Shown: positions 1 to 12,044 of the stretch, piece by piece
Position numbering within the stretch: position 1 is the stretch's first letter
Layout of the letters: every line of letters starts with the position of its first letter
Assembly (NCBI GenBank): GCA_020809705.1
Contig: CP085826.1
Location: 6,324,001-6,388,000 of the forward strand
Reading direction: 5' to 3'
Length of the DNA stretch: 64,000 bases
Origin: Calonectria ilicicola
Taxonomy: Eukaryota; Ascomycota; Sordariomycetes; Hypocreales; Nectriaceae
Notes under the pieces: model-generated
Seen by the model: the letters and a program-made list of their open reading frames with translations, nothing else
Databases searched by the model: none
What the model was told of the DNA's origin: nothing
Translations under genes and position numbers: made by a program

Positions 1-1793
1 GGTGAACACATCGGCCATGAGATCGTGCAGGCTGCTCAAACGGGGAACGCGGGCATACAAGTAAAGCGGGCAAAATTCAGCAATGTTGAACGAGCGTATG
101 TGTTCCCTCGGCTGTGTCTGCAGAATTCTGGTTCTAATAAAGTATCGCAGCCACGTCTTGTCGGCAGCTCGACGACTAGTCGATTTGGATGCAAAGCAAG
201 TTGATGCAGTTGCCACCAGGATAGAATTGGATCTTCGTATCGGTTATGCCTTTACACGATACATCACCAACAGTCTGCGACCTTTGGGTGGACCCATGGA
301 GAGTCTTACTCTCAGTTATGGTGAGTATTTTTCACATGTCATTTTGCCGCATGTACACTGACAGTCAAGGGTCGTGCCAATTTCCAACACTTGGATTCGT
401 TGTGGATCGATACTTTCGTGTCAAGAACTTTGTCCCAGAGCCGTTTTGGAGCATCAAGGTGGTGCATACTAAGGATGGCAAGAAAGTCAACTTTAGCTGG
501 CAGCGTAATCGGCTCTTCGACCGCATGTCGACCATTATCCTATACGAGAGATGTCTCTCCTCCAAAACCGCTGCAGTCACCAAGGTTCAAGAGAAACCAA
601 CTAGGAAATTTAAGCCCCTCCCCCTTACGACGGTTGAACTACAGAAGGCTGCGACCCGTCTCCTACGTATGAGCGGCCAGCAAGCCATGACTATCGCCGA
701 GGGGCTCTACAATAAGGGGTTCATCAGTTATCCCAGAACAGAAACAGATCGGTTTGACAAAGGTATGAACTTGAGGGCCCTTGTACAAAAGCAAACTCCA
801 GATCAAAGATGGGGGCAGTTCGCACAGGGGCTTACGGATGGGGCTTTTCAGCAGCCTAGGGAGGGTAGACATGATGATAAGGCACACCCTCCCATCCACC
901 CCATTACCTATGCTGCACCAAGCGTTCTGAACTTTGATGAAGGCCGCCTCTACGAATATGTCGTTCGGCGGTTTTTGGCATGCTGTTCGGATGACGCGAA
1001 AGGAATGGCGACTGACATTGACATTGAATATGGAGAGGAAATTTTCAGTGCTCATGGAGTCATTGTGTTGGAGAGGAACTATCTCGAAGTTTTCGTTTAT
1101 GAGAATTGGAACAACACGGCAGAGCTTCCGAAATTTACAGTGGGAGAACGGTTCACTCCGACCGAGGCCATGATGACTGAGGGCAAAACATCACCTCCTG
1201 GTTATCTTACTGAGGCAGATCTCATCGCTCTCATGGACGCCAACGGGATCGGCACCGATGCGACCATGGCCGAGCATATTCAAAAAATACAGGACCGGGA
1301 ATATGCTGCGACGATTGAGCGATCAGGCCAAACATCAGCTGACGACGATGAGCCAGACGATAACCCACCTGCAAGGGGAGGTCGAGGTCGAGGCGGACGA
1401 GCCGCTAGAGGTGGTAGAGGTGGGAGAGGACGAGGGGGAGCTTCATCGGCAGGGAACCGGAGGGGCATCAAAGTATTCGTGCCTACGCAGTTGGGAGTTT
1501 CCCTAATTCTGGGCTTCGACCGGATGAACTTCGAGACGAGCTTGGGCAAGCCGTTTCTACGGAAAGAGATGGAACTGAAAATGAAAGCCATTTGCGAAGG
1601 CCAGACAACCAGGGAAGTGGTACTTCGAGAGAGCATTGGTCAATACCACCACGTGTTCATGCAAACACAGGAGAAGCTGGACGTTTTGCGAGCTGTAAGT
1701 TTTGGACCCAGAAACAACGACAACGGTGACGCATCGCTAACCGGTACATGACAGGCATGCCGTGAGTTTGTCTTTGCGCGACCTTCAAGTTGA
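1..1793 (+). CDS. TOP3: DNA topoisomerase III (type IA), 5' end cut off by the window
   Basis: Type IA topoisomerase that cuts and passes single strands; in the family it works with a RecQ helicase (Sgs1/BLM) and Rmi1 to dissolve recombination intermediates in the nucleus. The proposed exons are 1-95, 151-320, 370-1694 and 1755-1793 (542 codons in the window), all with GT..AG introns of 49-60 bp. The first exon reads GEHIGHEIVQ, and the frame continues through LVDLDAKQVDAV and CQFPTLGFVVDRY. The catalytic tyrosine lies in GFISYPRTETD, codon 729-731. Later conserved blocks are HDDKAHPPIHP, LIALMDANGIGTDATMAEHI and the C-terminal VPTQLGV. The last intron (1695-1754) is needed to end the protein as ACREFVFARPSS. 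A glycine/arginine-rich insert sits at about 1371-1443, between the EHI block and VPTQLGV. The N-terminal Toprim part is outside the window. Confidence 0.93.
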
Positions 1794-4700
1794 GTAACAT
1801 CCGCCTCGGCTGTCAGGGTTTGTTGGCCCTTGGTCATGGCCACAACACACAAGCTCAAAGCTGGAAACATTATCAGTACATCGCGGGGCTGTGCATGCCA
1901 AATCTGGGGATGTTGAAGATCTCTCCGAGCAGTCCTGCACGCCCCATTGTGGAGCGAGCGACTTTCCGAAACCTGGCGACTGAGGTCAACTCTATCGACC
2001 AATGAGCTGATGCACACCCACGATTCGGATGATGTGATTGAGCATCGTGACGATTTGACTCGAAACATGGCGCCGGGATATATTAAAAAGCACACCCCTC
2101 AGTGGGGAGGATTTGGCAGCGGGGTGACTTTGGCTGGCCGAAAGCGTCATCGCGATGTCCCCAGCAAGACAATGTGACAAGGTGAGTGGATACAGCAGCA
2201 AGGAAAATGGCGTTGTGTGTCAACCGCATAGTTGGGACAATGGATTCACGCCTCCTAGCCGGAGCGGGATAGACCGGGACCGGTCAAAGGAGGACCGGCT
2301 CCTCAACCCCGCAAGATGCGATTATCGTCGCCTTTGAGCGAATGCAGCAGCCGCGGGGCAACGGGATTAATCGAGCGCCGAACGAACCAGTGGCGGTTGG
2401 GTTGACGAATTGCTATCAATGCACCCGCCCCCGTGGCCCCCATGCGCCCCCTCTTTGTGGCTGGGCCGGCAACTCTGACATGGAGAAGTGTCGTGTTTTG
2501 AGAAAGGCCCACGACGCAGCGTTGTACAACGTGGGGTCGTATCAATGGATGATGGGTCAAGAAAGAGCTTATTACCGGAGTCATTCATTCGATGAGACAC
2601 CGAGAGGCGGAAGCTTCGCAAGCCAAGGTCTCTCCACTACTGGTGGTAGAAAGCGCTGTTGAGCGACGACGCCGGTCACAAAAACAGAATTGGTCACTAA
2701 CAATTACGGCATCACAAGCCCAATCAGAAAGGAGGCTACGAGCAACGTGATGGTTGCACCTTTAGTTACCGGGGGGCGAGAGTCTGCTGGTGCTGACAGG
2801 TACGCAAGCCGGGCTGCCGTGTGACGGCGTAGGAAACCGTGGGCGCGTGGGAGAGGGTGGGAGCGATTGCGCGAATTTGGAGACCTCGGGCAACTCTTCA
2901 ACAGGTACGTGATGATGGTGGCTATTCACGCACGTTGGAACCCATCCTTCGCGATGTTCTCGCTACAACGGGAGCCCAGATAGCCTGCTGGGTTCCATGT
3001 CGGCATTGTGTGGCGGCAGAATGTGGGACACCATCACAGGATGAGGCGATTACGCTGCCAGGAGAAAGCTTCAATCCAGGCCAGGATCAATCTGTTATGG
3101 CATGGGGCGAAGAGGCCACGGGTCTTATCAGCCGTCCAGCTGATGAAAAAAAATCCGTCTCAAGTTCAAAGCTTGGTCAGACTCAGATTAGGTACAGATG
3201 GCCAAGGAGGTTGGGGCAAGGCACTGGCCCTACGATATTCTTTTGGGGAGACATTAGGGTTGTTATTGTGACGCCGACGTTGGCGTGATGGGGGATGGCG
3301 ATAAGCTCACGATTCTGAGTGCGAAAAGAGGAACGAACTTAGGGATGGTGACCAGATCCGTGTGAATATCAGACATGACACGGTGCCACGGGAACAGAGC
3401 AAGTACTCCCAAAGTCCAATGCGCTTGAGTTGATATCTGCACACCCTGTTGGCTCAGTCAACATGTTTTGTGGGGTGGCTCAGTAACCCGGCTGCCTGGG
3501 CACGTCGCCGAATGATTCTACAGGCCCAACGTGAATATGAATGTGTGCAGATATGTACATATGCAGATAGTGAGCAACTGGCAACGAATTGACATGTCTC
3601 AGAACTCCTTTCAAGCCCAGTCGCCCCTGAAAGCCTGGAAGGGCTTTGGAAATTGGGCTGGCGCTCGATGAATGTTGGAAATCTGCGAGACGACAGGTAT
3701 TGTTATTGTTAGGTGGCACTTCCTTGAAACAAACCCACTAGGGCCAAGTTACGGTGATGTTTTGTGCTGGGCACGGCTGCAGGTCATAACGGCCACGTCT
3801 TTGAGAGTGTGATGTGTATGATTTTTCTTTTTTTTTCTTTCCCTTTTGCACCGGCTTACAAGATGACTGAAGCAAGTGTGTGCTTCCTTGTTTTTTTTGC
3901 CCTGCCCCAAGGATTCCCTGCCACAATGAGCCACGCACACCTGGATCGATGATTGAATTAATCAAGCTCAGCGTCAAAATCCAAGCCAATGGACGGCCCC
4001 GCCGGTCTAGCCAGCCTTGGTGGAATGCGGGCACTGCCAGGTGAAGGGAGGGAGGAAGACGGCTAGCTGGGATGATGCCCCAATCTCTCGGGCTCGTGGG
4101 CACTTGGACAAGAGGTGTTGGCCTGATTAATTAGGAAGCCGTCGAATGGATTTGCGCTGCTGGGAAGTGTGCGCGCTAACAGATCCCCCAGACTTTGCCT
4201 TTGATGGGGTTAACTAACACGTTGTAGACACGAAACGAGGACCGAGCCACAAGTTCGAAAGACGAGGGCCAGCCGTCACTAACACGGGGGCCAGTGAAGT
4301 CTTGTACGTCAGGCTGCCGAAGATACGGGGCTTCGGGTCTACGGTGCCTTGGAATTAACTAGCATCGCATCTAGTGAGTAGCTACTGGAGCAGCACAATG
4401 ACGATGTTGGGCCGGCTTCTGTTGCGGTGTCCGACTCCACGGTGTTGCGGGACTTGGTTGGGATGGTTGACCTAGCCGAAATGCCCCGACGGGAGGCCCT
4501 GACCCTGATGCTTGGCTGTTATTGTTTACACGGCCAAAAAGAAAATAAAAAAAAAGGGGACAGAAGAAAATTTTCAAGAGAAGAATGAAAAAGAAATCAA
4601 TTAATGAAATGGACGAGCCTCGCTGTGGACTTTGCGCCATCGAAAATGGGTATTATCTCGTTTCGCTTACCCGGATAGCTCCCCTAGAGTCCCCAGCTTT

Positions 4701-6037
4701 GTCATGTTCCGTCTCCCTGGACTACCGGCCCCATGCGGAAGAGGATCCGGGAGCGATGGCGGCGTGCACTGACATGGTATAAGAGTGCACACAAAAGGAG
4801 AAGCGATTGAAAATTTTGTTAAAATTGGAAGTAAAAGCAAAAAAGAAAAGAAAATAAGAGAAGAAGAAGAAAGAAGGAAAAGGAGCACAGAATGGCGATT
4901 CAGCGACATGCGCAATACTGCAGAGCGGCTTCTTCACGATGAGACAATGAGACATATCTCGGACGCGCACATCCGAATTGTTCATCCACACGCCCGAGGC
5001 CGCTGGGTGACAGAAGGAAGGGTGTCGCATTTCCAACCTTATCAGGGTGGTTAGGGGGACGCCCTTGAGGAATTGGTGAATAGAATACGGGGGACTTGGG
5101 CCAGGCTTCTTTTGGGTCTTCGCAGACCCGCCCTCGCCGGGCTCACCTGCATGGGTCGGTGGCCGTACCTACATTGTACAGCGCAGCATGGCAGCGCTCC
5201 CGAAGACGGACGTACGCACGCTTGCACTAATGTGTCAAGAGAGACCGTCAGGTGCACTGTGCGTTCCAAGCTGCCAGGCACTGACCGGTGACAGGGCTTG
5301 AGGGGATTGAAAGGATGGCCCGTCTGGGGATGGATGAGAGGTGAGAGGACGAGAAGAGAATGAGGGGAGGCGTGCTGTTAGCAGGCGAGGCGATGTCTGG
5401 GTCCCCCGGTACCAAAATATCACACATCACCTTGCGCATCGCTCAAACCCGACATTTATGCACACACGCCCCTCCTCTTCATCGAGATGTGCCTATCGTC
5501 TGCAATACGTACCGGGGATACGTACCAGACGACTCACTTGCAAGGCTCCTGCTCACCTGCCCTGGCCAGGCCGCTTATACATGTACTTGTATCCGACCTT
5601 CGCTCCCGTCCCTCCCTTTCTCTCCCTCAAGCAATAACAACACCGCACAGGAAACACATATTCACATCCAGAGTCATCTGTCACAGTCCAGATCGTCGCA
5701 CTGAGCTCTGCCAGGCCTGCCGTCGCTATCGTCTTTGTCGCTCCAGCTTAAGTGTTGTCAGCGATTAGTTCCCGAGCCTTCTGAACAGGGTACGTATCTC
5801 TCTCTTTGTTGGCGCGCGCCGCATGAGTCAACAACATCCTATATCGCCTCCCGCTTGGGCACTGTTGTCTTTGAAAGAGTATAAGACTGTTGCATCTTGC
5901 ATGCGACCGCTTCTTCAAAACAATCTTTGATACCCAAGCCATCATCATTCCAAATTCTATATTGCACCTGGTTGCTGACATCATCTTCCCAACCAGACCC
6001 GTTCGGAAGCGAACTCATACACCGAATACCGGTAATC
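1794..6037. other. Intergenic, no gene supported
   Basis: 4.2 kb between TOP3 and STB3. Open frames here are short or overlap on both strands, and none matches a family I know. The longest, 2839-3288 (+), has no recognisable domain. The stretch at 4785-4890 is purine-rich. The right part, from about 5600, probably carries the promoter and leader of STB3. Confidence 0.6.
5790..5996 (+). other. Probable 5' UTR intron of STB3
   Basis: A consensus donor GTACGT begins at 5790. A branch-like GCTGAC and a pyrimidine run precede an acceptor CCAACCAG ending at 5996, about 40 bp before the chosen STB3 start at 6038. Removing this segment would bring the leader close to the start codon and delete the in-frame ATG at 5897. 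Transcript reads would settle it. Confidence 0.45.
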
Positions 6038-7090
6038 ATGGCTACCATGGCAGCGGCTGCCCGCGATATCCCCCAGGCCTCCTTGAGCCGAGACAACTTA
6101 ACTGCTGTAGCGGCTCGGAGTGTCCCTGCGACTGTGACACGATCTCAACCCCTCCCTACCCCCCCAAACTCCATCTCTCCCGCCCTTCCGCCTCACGGGC
6201 TCAAGGCGCAACTCCAGAAGGCCAAGCTCGAGCCTATCGACTCAGATTTGGACCTTCAGAATCCCGCCAAGCAGCGGCGATCGGTTTCGCCCGCCCTTCT
6301 CGAGGCGTCGGGCGCAATCACCAGCTCTCTCCTTGCCAAATACCATCTGCCTGAGATTCTGCTCAACCACGGACCTCTGGCTATTAGACACGTCATGGGA
6401 TACCTCACTACCTCTGTTCCGGGGTTCTCCAGTATTCCCCCAACAAAGGCGAGAAGACTAGTTGTGGGAGCTTTGGAAGGTCGAGGCGGTGAGGGAGGCG
6501 GCTTGGACGGCGACGTGGACTTTGAAAAGGTCGGATGGGGTCGATGGGACGCACGCCAGCGAGGTCAACCCGCGCGACACCGACAGGGCACACCGCCTTC
6601 ATCCTACGGCGCGGGTATCCCCATCAACAAAAATGGAGGCAGAGGCCAGGGCCGCCTCCGGGCTACTGCATCCAGCGGTAGCGGTTCGGTTCACTTTTCT
6701 CACGATGACCACGACGATATCTCCATGGAGGAGAACGAAGCTGACAGGATGTCCATGGACGGCTCCGGTTCAGCCTCTTGCTCCGAAGCCCCGGATGATG
6801 ACGTCGCTATGAATGACGACCCCGAGGACGTGACTGACGACGAGGATTGGGCGACAGTTGGGGCTGCTGCTCTTCGAGCCGAATCCTACCCAAACATGGC
6901 TGCGGCCCAGTCGGATCGTGGCTTCAACACTTCTGTATATACACCGAGTGGGCTTCGATCCTTCTCGGCTAATTCTGGCATGGCGCGCCCACCTCAACCA
7001 ACAAACATCGACTTTTCGGCGTTGGCGGGTCCCTCCGACGCACAGGAGCGGGAGGCTGTCGAAGCTCTCCTCCGTCTCGGTTCTGTATAA
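6038..7090 (+). CDS. STB3: Stb3-type Sin3-binding transcription regulator
   Basis: Single-exon 350-residue protein. The conserved Stb3 domain spans about residues 92-175 and includes LLAKYHLPEILLNHGPLAIR, HVMGYLTTSVPGFSSIPP, KARRLVVGALEG and the closing VDFEKVGWGRWDAR. In budding yeast, Stb3 binds the RRPE promoter element of ribosome-biogenesis genes and recruits the Sin3/Rpd3 deacetylase under TOR control; a similar role here is inferred from family. The rest is low complexity: a Pro/Ser-rich N-terminus, an acidic patch (DDHDDISMEENEAD and a second Asp/Glu run) and a C-terminus ending EREAVEALLRLGSV. I chose ATG 6038 (MATMAAAARDIPQ), not the in-frame ATG at 5897, because the earlier stretch looks like leader and probably contains an intron. 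Confidence 0.88.
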   Translation: MATMAAAARDIPQASLSRDNLTAVAARSVPATVTRSQPLPTPPNSISPALPPHGLKAQLQKAKLEPIDSDLDLQNPAKQRRSVSPALLEASGAITSSLLAKYHLPEILLNHGPLAIRHVMGYLTTSVPGFSSIPPTKARRLVVGALEGRGGEGGGLDGDVDFEKVGWGRWDARQRGQPARHRQGTPPSSYGAGIPINKNGGRGQGRLRATASSGSGSVHFSHDDHDDISMEENEADRMSMDGSGSASCSEAPDDDVAMNDDPEDVTDDEDWATVGAAALRAESYPNMAAAQSDRGFNTSVYTPSGLRSFSANSGMARPPQPTNIDFSALAGPSDAQEREAVEALLRLGSV

Positions 7091-7274
7091 TACCTCTTCT
7101 GCATGCGCGGCGTTTTGGGAGGCTCCGGTATTTGTTTGAATTTTCGGGTTGGCTGGTTGGCTGGGCCAAAGAAGGCCGTGTCGAACCCATCATGATCGAG
7201 GCGGTGTCCTCTGCATCGCCCTATATTATCCTCACGACGACACGGTTCTTCTGCACGATTTTTTTTCTCGGTTT

Positions 7275-7276
<2 letters not shown>

Positions 7277-7304
<28 letters not shown>
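7277..7304. repeat. Poly-T tract, 28 bases
   Basis: Uninterrupted run of 28 T about 190 bp after the STB3 stop codon, followed by an AT-rich patch. Length is likely to vary between isolates and between reads. It may be part of the STB3 3' end or a retroposed poly-A tail read on the other strand; no element body is visible beside it. Confidence 0.9.
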
Positions 7305-7305
<1 letters not shown>

Positions 7306-10202
7306 TTATATTATATAACCCCCCCTCATATTATCATTTCCATTCTTGGCGCATTTGGGATTCGGCGATATTCTATTCTCGTCGCGCACGGGCGGATATC
7401 CGAGTCCGGTAGCGGGCAAAAAAAACAAGACGCACCGGTGAGGTTGGCAACATGGGGACGTTTATTTGAGCCGCACGCCTGTTCCTTGCAGGCAATACCC
7501 AATCGGGTTTCTGAAAGAAGACGAGTTGAGGGTTGGTCGTATCACATCGCTTTTAATATTGTCACTCCACGGGGGATTATTGCTTTTATTTTGGGTGGTC
7601 TCATGGCCCTGATTGTGCTGAGAGCACTCGCTCTTGGCGATTCAACGACCCCTTGATGGGGCAGGGCTGGTCTCCAAGGTTGTGTCGTCAATTTTCGCGG
7701 CCTTTTTTCTTTGAACATACCCGATTTCTTAGTTGGCTTTGAGCTTCCGTGGCAACATACCACCACTTCAACATTACCGTGGGGGATTGTTATGACACTG
7801 GACGTCTCGGTTCACATTGAACCTGTCTGTCTTGATACCTTCTCAACTCCTTTTTTAATCTTGTTTATTGGGGATATTGGTGGAATAGCATCGTTATATA
7901 GAGAGGAGGATATGTCGGAAACGGGTCATGCTGGATTGACCTGGGAACCATGATATGGATATGATGAGACGGAACCATGTGGGGAAATGCAAAAGCATCT
8001 TCCTCAATTGTTGTTTTTGTGTGCCATGGGCACCGAAAGGACAATTAAAAAAAGGAGTAAAAATTATTGGGTCATTGGGGGGATTAGGTAGCTTCCTGGT
8101 CGCCACTAGTACCGTTAAAACCCTGGCTGCTCTACAAATGGAAGTCTTGATCTTTCTTTCCCATACGAATTTTGCGCATTGCAAGTGATTTGACTGATTA
8201 GGGCTTATCGGGTTAGGGTTGTGCTGGAAGAAGCAAATGGTGTTGAAGCTCAAATGCAGTGAGGATGTGGAAAGTTGTGGTTGGATGGATGGAATGATGT
8301 GCAGCCAAAAGATCTTCTGGTCTGAAGTTGTGTGGTGGCCCCAAAGCTTAAGGGATGAACCCCATCTGTAATGCGCCGGTTTCTAATGTGCTGTTGTATG
8401 AGAGTGTGTGTCATGTTGTTTGAGATGGATAATATTCATGTTTGGTTAGTTCGTAGACAGTTGGTGTTGTGAGATGGCGGTGGCCAACCAATGTAATGAC
8501 AAGTCATGTCAAGTGCATGATGAAGTAAGCATTCGTCCCAGTAGATTTTGTTGTGATTCTGCCATGGGTCACCACCATGTTGGATGGATTTTGACTGGGT
8601 GCTTGTCCCCTCGGTCCATCTTGACAGATTAAGCTGTTTGCATCGGAGCAGCGTGAGGAGGGGGGAACCAGTGGGACGCATAGGACGTATGAACGCACGC
8701 ATGGAACCCCGTCCCCCAATGGACTCGATAAGGATAAGAATCCTTGGCGGAGACATGCATCATCATCACGCAATGACGGGGGAGGCGAGGCTAGGTTGTG
8801 TGGCCAAGAGGAAATGGATGCTTGGCCATTCATTGTAGGACAAACGAAGCATCCAAACTTTCCCCCCATCACTCTTCGGCTTTTTTTTCCCTCCTTGACA
8901 CGGCGACCCCTTGACGGAGCAGCGAAGACAAGCTTTTGGCAGCCACATACGTAGCGAGGAAACCAGGATGAGACGCTCATCGTCTTGGCTTCGAAAGCTT
9001 GAGAGAAGAAGCTTAATTTACTTCCCATTTAGCGTTCCCAGGGGCTTCTCCCGCGCTCTGAGAGTTTGGGGATTGGGGTTTGCACTGCCGCACTGCATCC
9101 CATACCAAGGCTCTTGGCGGCAGGGGGTGTTAGAGAGGACTCAGTGCGATCGCGCTGTCCAATGGGTTCCTATCTGAACCCTGGACCTGGCCGACATTTG
9201 CCCGGCGCTTGGCGGGAAAGGAAGCTGGCAAGGATAACGGTGGCGGTTGGTGAAAAGTATGGGAAAACAATAGGGTATGGAGTGGCATGGCATGGAGAAG
9301 GCAGAGAGCATGGATTGTCGGCGCGCATATCGAGGACGGGATTACAAGAAATCGTGGAGTTTTGCGGACCAATTTTTTTTTTTCTTGGGTGTGGATTACG
9401 GCGGCCGTCGGAGTCCTCGGGTTGCGGAGACGATTTACGTGATAGCTTACATTGAAGTTGGGGTGGATGAGACGGTGCGCGATCCCGTCCCACAACCTAC
9501 TGCCTACTTTGGAATCCCTCTTAATTACCCACGGCGGGCTTCCCATGCCGTGTGTGCCTATGTCATTGCGCTCGGACTTGTCGGAGGACGTGGTGGGATA
9601 GGCGCAGGAGCAAACCTTGGAGAATATTCGAGCATGGCGCGCGCCGGAGCCCGCCTTCTTCTAGAAATCCGGCAGCGACAAGATGGTTGCTCGGGCTCTT
9701 GCGGAGGGGCGCAGCGCGTCTGCAGGTCTCGCACATGGCAGATACGGCGCCGATGCAGCCGTCGCATCGTTCGGATCTACGAGGCCATGCCGCCATCCGA
9801 CTGACTACTCGCTATGTGGCCACGGTCGCCCTCTGTCTTCAGCTCATGTCGGCGCACGCGGTATTACGTACTTGGCAGCTTGGACCGCCGTAATGCGACG
9901 AACAAAAGGCGAGACTTGGAGGGAGGCTACATCACTGGGCGACCTTGAATGTGGCTGTGTGTCGAGTGTATTGCATTGTACTTTAGCCCCCGACGCCATT
10001 TGACGCAATCTCGTAGTTTCGACACGTTTGGGGAGTCACGTCCCGAAGCAGCACGGCATCTCATAGGCAGAGTAACTCACTCCGGCCACGGGATTGGGGG
10101 AAAGCAAAAGCGCATTACCTGCTTTGTCCGCTGCTGTCGCGCCTTTAGTAGCAGCCCCCCCTGCCCCTTGGACGGCGTTGCGTGGGTGGGGGAAGTTTTT
10201 TC

Positions 10203-10305
10203 CTTGGCCTGGGGCTTGCGGGGCTTGGCAGGCTGGGGGGCCAAGAAAAGAAGATATGCCAAGACGCCAAGAACGGAGAGGCCAAGAAAAAGTGCAGGTG
10301 CCAAG
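10203..10305. promoter_or_regulatory. Cluster of seven PacC-type sites (GCCAAG)
   Basis: Seven exact GCCAAG hexamers in 103 bp: complement strand at 10203 and 10224, plus strand at 10240, 10258, 10266, 10281 and 10300. The Aspergillus PacC consensus is GCCARG. Most plus-strand copies continue with A, giving GCCAAGA. The cluster lies about 1.75 kb upstream of the pacC start codon. Function as an autoregulatory alkaline-response region is inferred. Confidence 0.65.
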
Positions 10306-10401
10306 AGGCTTGGGACACAGAAGGGAAAGGACGAGAACGAGAGAGAATAAGGCGCCGTGACATGACGGGAATCAAAAAGACTCGCCAAATGTCTGGGCAA
10401 G

Positions 10402-10700
10402 CTTGGCGACCCAAATGATGTTATCAGAAAGGGGCAGCCGGGCGTCTCTCGACCCACGGAAAGCTTGATTCTGGCTGCTGATTGATCAAAGCACCAGCCC
10501 GTTCGTTTCTTGGGTAATGCTTGGTATTAGCTGGGCAGGCTTGGGGCCAAGAAGTAAAGCTGTAGGGAGCGCTCGAGTCGCGTGGCAGTGTGTGGCAGCC
10601 CGTCTTGGCCAAGAGCCTAAAGAGAAGGTTATTCCTGTGCGCTCGCCGGCACCGTATCCGTTGGCTGTGACGGTATAGTACGCGTAGCCGGGGACTTGGC
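10402..10700. promoter_or_regulatory. Further PacC-type sites, including a perfect palindrome
   Basis: GCCAAG or its complement occurs at 10402, 10546, 10604, 10608 and 10695. The copies at 10604 and 10608 overlap in the 10-bp perfect palindrome CTTGGCCAAG (10604-10613). Variant GCCAGG sites follow at 10886 and, on the complement, 10990. Confidence 0.5.
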
Positions 10701-11550
10701 TTTTCCCGCCCATGTTACGTCAATCGGTTGCCGAATCTCTTCCCTTCCCCGTATTCATTCATTCCATTTCCAGTCATCCCCCATGTCCTCGTGCCCGCGT
10801 CGAGTCTCATGCCTGACAAGGCTCATGGGGGAGAGATATCTCGCCCAGGACTTGGACTTGCTTCAGGCCATGGTCAGGCCACACAGCCAGGCCACAGTGG
10901 CAGTCACAGCATCCATATTGCCTCAACTAAATAAATAACGAAATAAATACATGCTTACCTACATCATTACGTCCCGCAGCTGGTTGTGCCCTGGCTCGGA
11001 GCCTGGTCCCGAGAGGGAACCAAGCCAAACGTGGCGTACGGTACACCAGGCAATGTTGTCAATTCACTTAATACCTGCTCCATCTGTACTCCGCACGTTA
11101 TTAATGAGATACGGTACGTACCCATTGACACCCGACAGGCGGCATTGTCAAGCCCCACCTTCCGGAACATGTTCTCTCGCCGGGGCTCCGATGTGAGCTT
11201 TCCTTTTTCCTTCGACACCGGTGACGGGCAGAGATTTTGAGCCTAAACGAGTGTCACCCAACTCGACCGCGTTGAGGCAAATGAAGCCGGGGTGGTGGTG
11301 TGGCACAGTTTCTACATGCACGGGTAGATCGCTCATCAGCGGCTGAAAAGGAAAGAGAAAATAAAACCACACTACAACCGTGGCTAAGAGGTGATGAGGG
11401 GGAGGGAATGAATGAATGGGGGACGGGGAATGGCTCAGGTGACGTTGGGTGGTCGAATAAAACGCTTGACGCAGTCGTGGCCAGCCTGTGTGAGGCCCCG
11501 AGGTGAGCGAGGCCAATGGAGGCGCTCCGATGAGGGGCAGTGCCCAGACT

Positions 11551-11572
11551 GCCAAGACTTGGCGTTCTTGGC
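11551..11572. promoter_or_regulatory. Three PacC-type sites in 22 bp
   Basis: GCCAAG at 11551 on the plus strand, then the complement CTTGGC at 11558 and 11567. The first two form an inverted pair separated by one base. The cluster lies about 480 bp upstream of the pacC start. Confidence 0.6.
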
Positions 11573-11685
11573 ACCGTTCTCTCCGCCCACCGTCTGGGGG
11601 TACCTGCGACAATCAGTACCTAGCGCGCACCTTATTTTGGATGCAGACCAGTGTATCTTTCCGAGGGAGGTACTTTGTAATCATC

Positions 11686-11709
11686 GCCAAGAATGCCAAG
11701 ACCGCCAAG
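11686..11709. promoter_or_regulatory. Three directly repeated PacC-type sites in 24 bp
   Basis: GCCAAG at 11686, 11695 and 11704, all on the plus strand with an exact 9-bp period. This is about 340 bp upstream of the pacC start, so it is either in the core promoter or in the leader. Confidence 0.6.
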
Positions 11710-12044
11710 ACTTTCCGCTCACTCTTGCACTCTTGCCCAGACTTTTGCGTAAATGTAAAGGGAGCTCTCGCCCCCGGAGCCTTCAGGACGGGCCTTTCCT
11801 CTTCTCTGAACATCTCAACATCCGTCTTGTCGCGCCTCTTGTTTGCGAAATTGATCCAGACCTGTGTCCTGAAGACTGTTGTTGATACCATCACTCGTCT
11901 GCATTGCCTGCAACCACCGCCACTTGTCTCAAAAAATTCGCTGGGCTCGGCGTTTACACTTACGTGCGCACTGCGCCCGCGTCATTCGTCATTCGTCATT
12001 CCCGCGGCACCCTCCCTCTCGGCTAAACAAAAACTCCGCCCGCC

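Larger units (their letters stand above)
7091..12044. other. 5 kb interval upstream of pacC, no coding gene supported
   Basis: Starts with the STB3 3' region, including a 28-base T run. No frame shows a recognisable protein; 9277-9804 (+) and 7132-7656 (+) are open but compositionally random. The right half is filled with PacC-type hexamers GCCAAG or its complement, with tight clusters at 10203-10305, 11551-11572 and 11686-11709 and scattered copies further left (for example 8743, 8803, 8821, 8984, 9113, 9208, 9871). The simplest reading is a very long regulatory region, possibly with a noncoding transcript, in front of pacC. Confidence 0.6.

Noticed and set aside
8207..8219. Possible telomere-type TTAGGG repeat
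   Set aside because: Only a single GGGTTAGGG occurrence, no tandem array.
9277..9804. 175-codon open frame on the plus strand upstream of pacC
   Set aside because: Contains a poly-Phe run from a T tract and no conserved motif; other frames are open as well.
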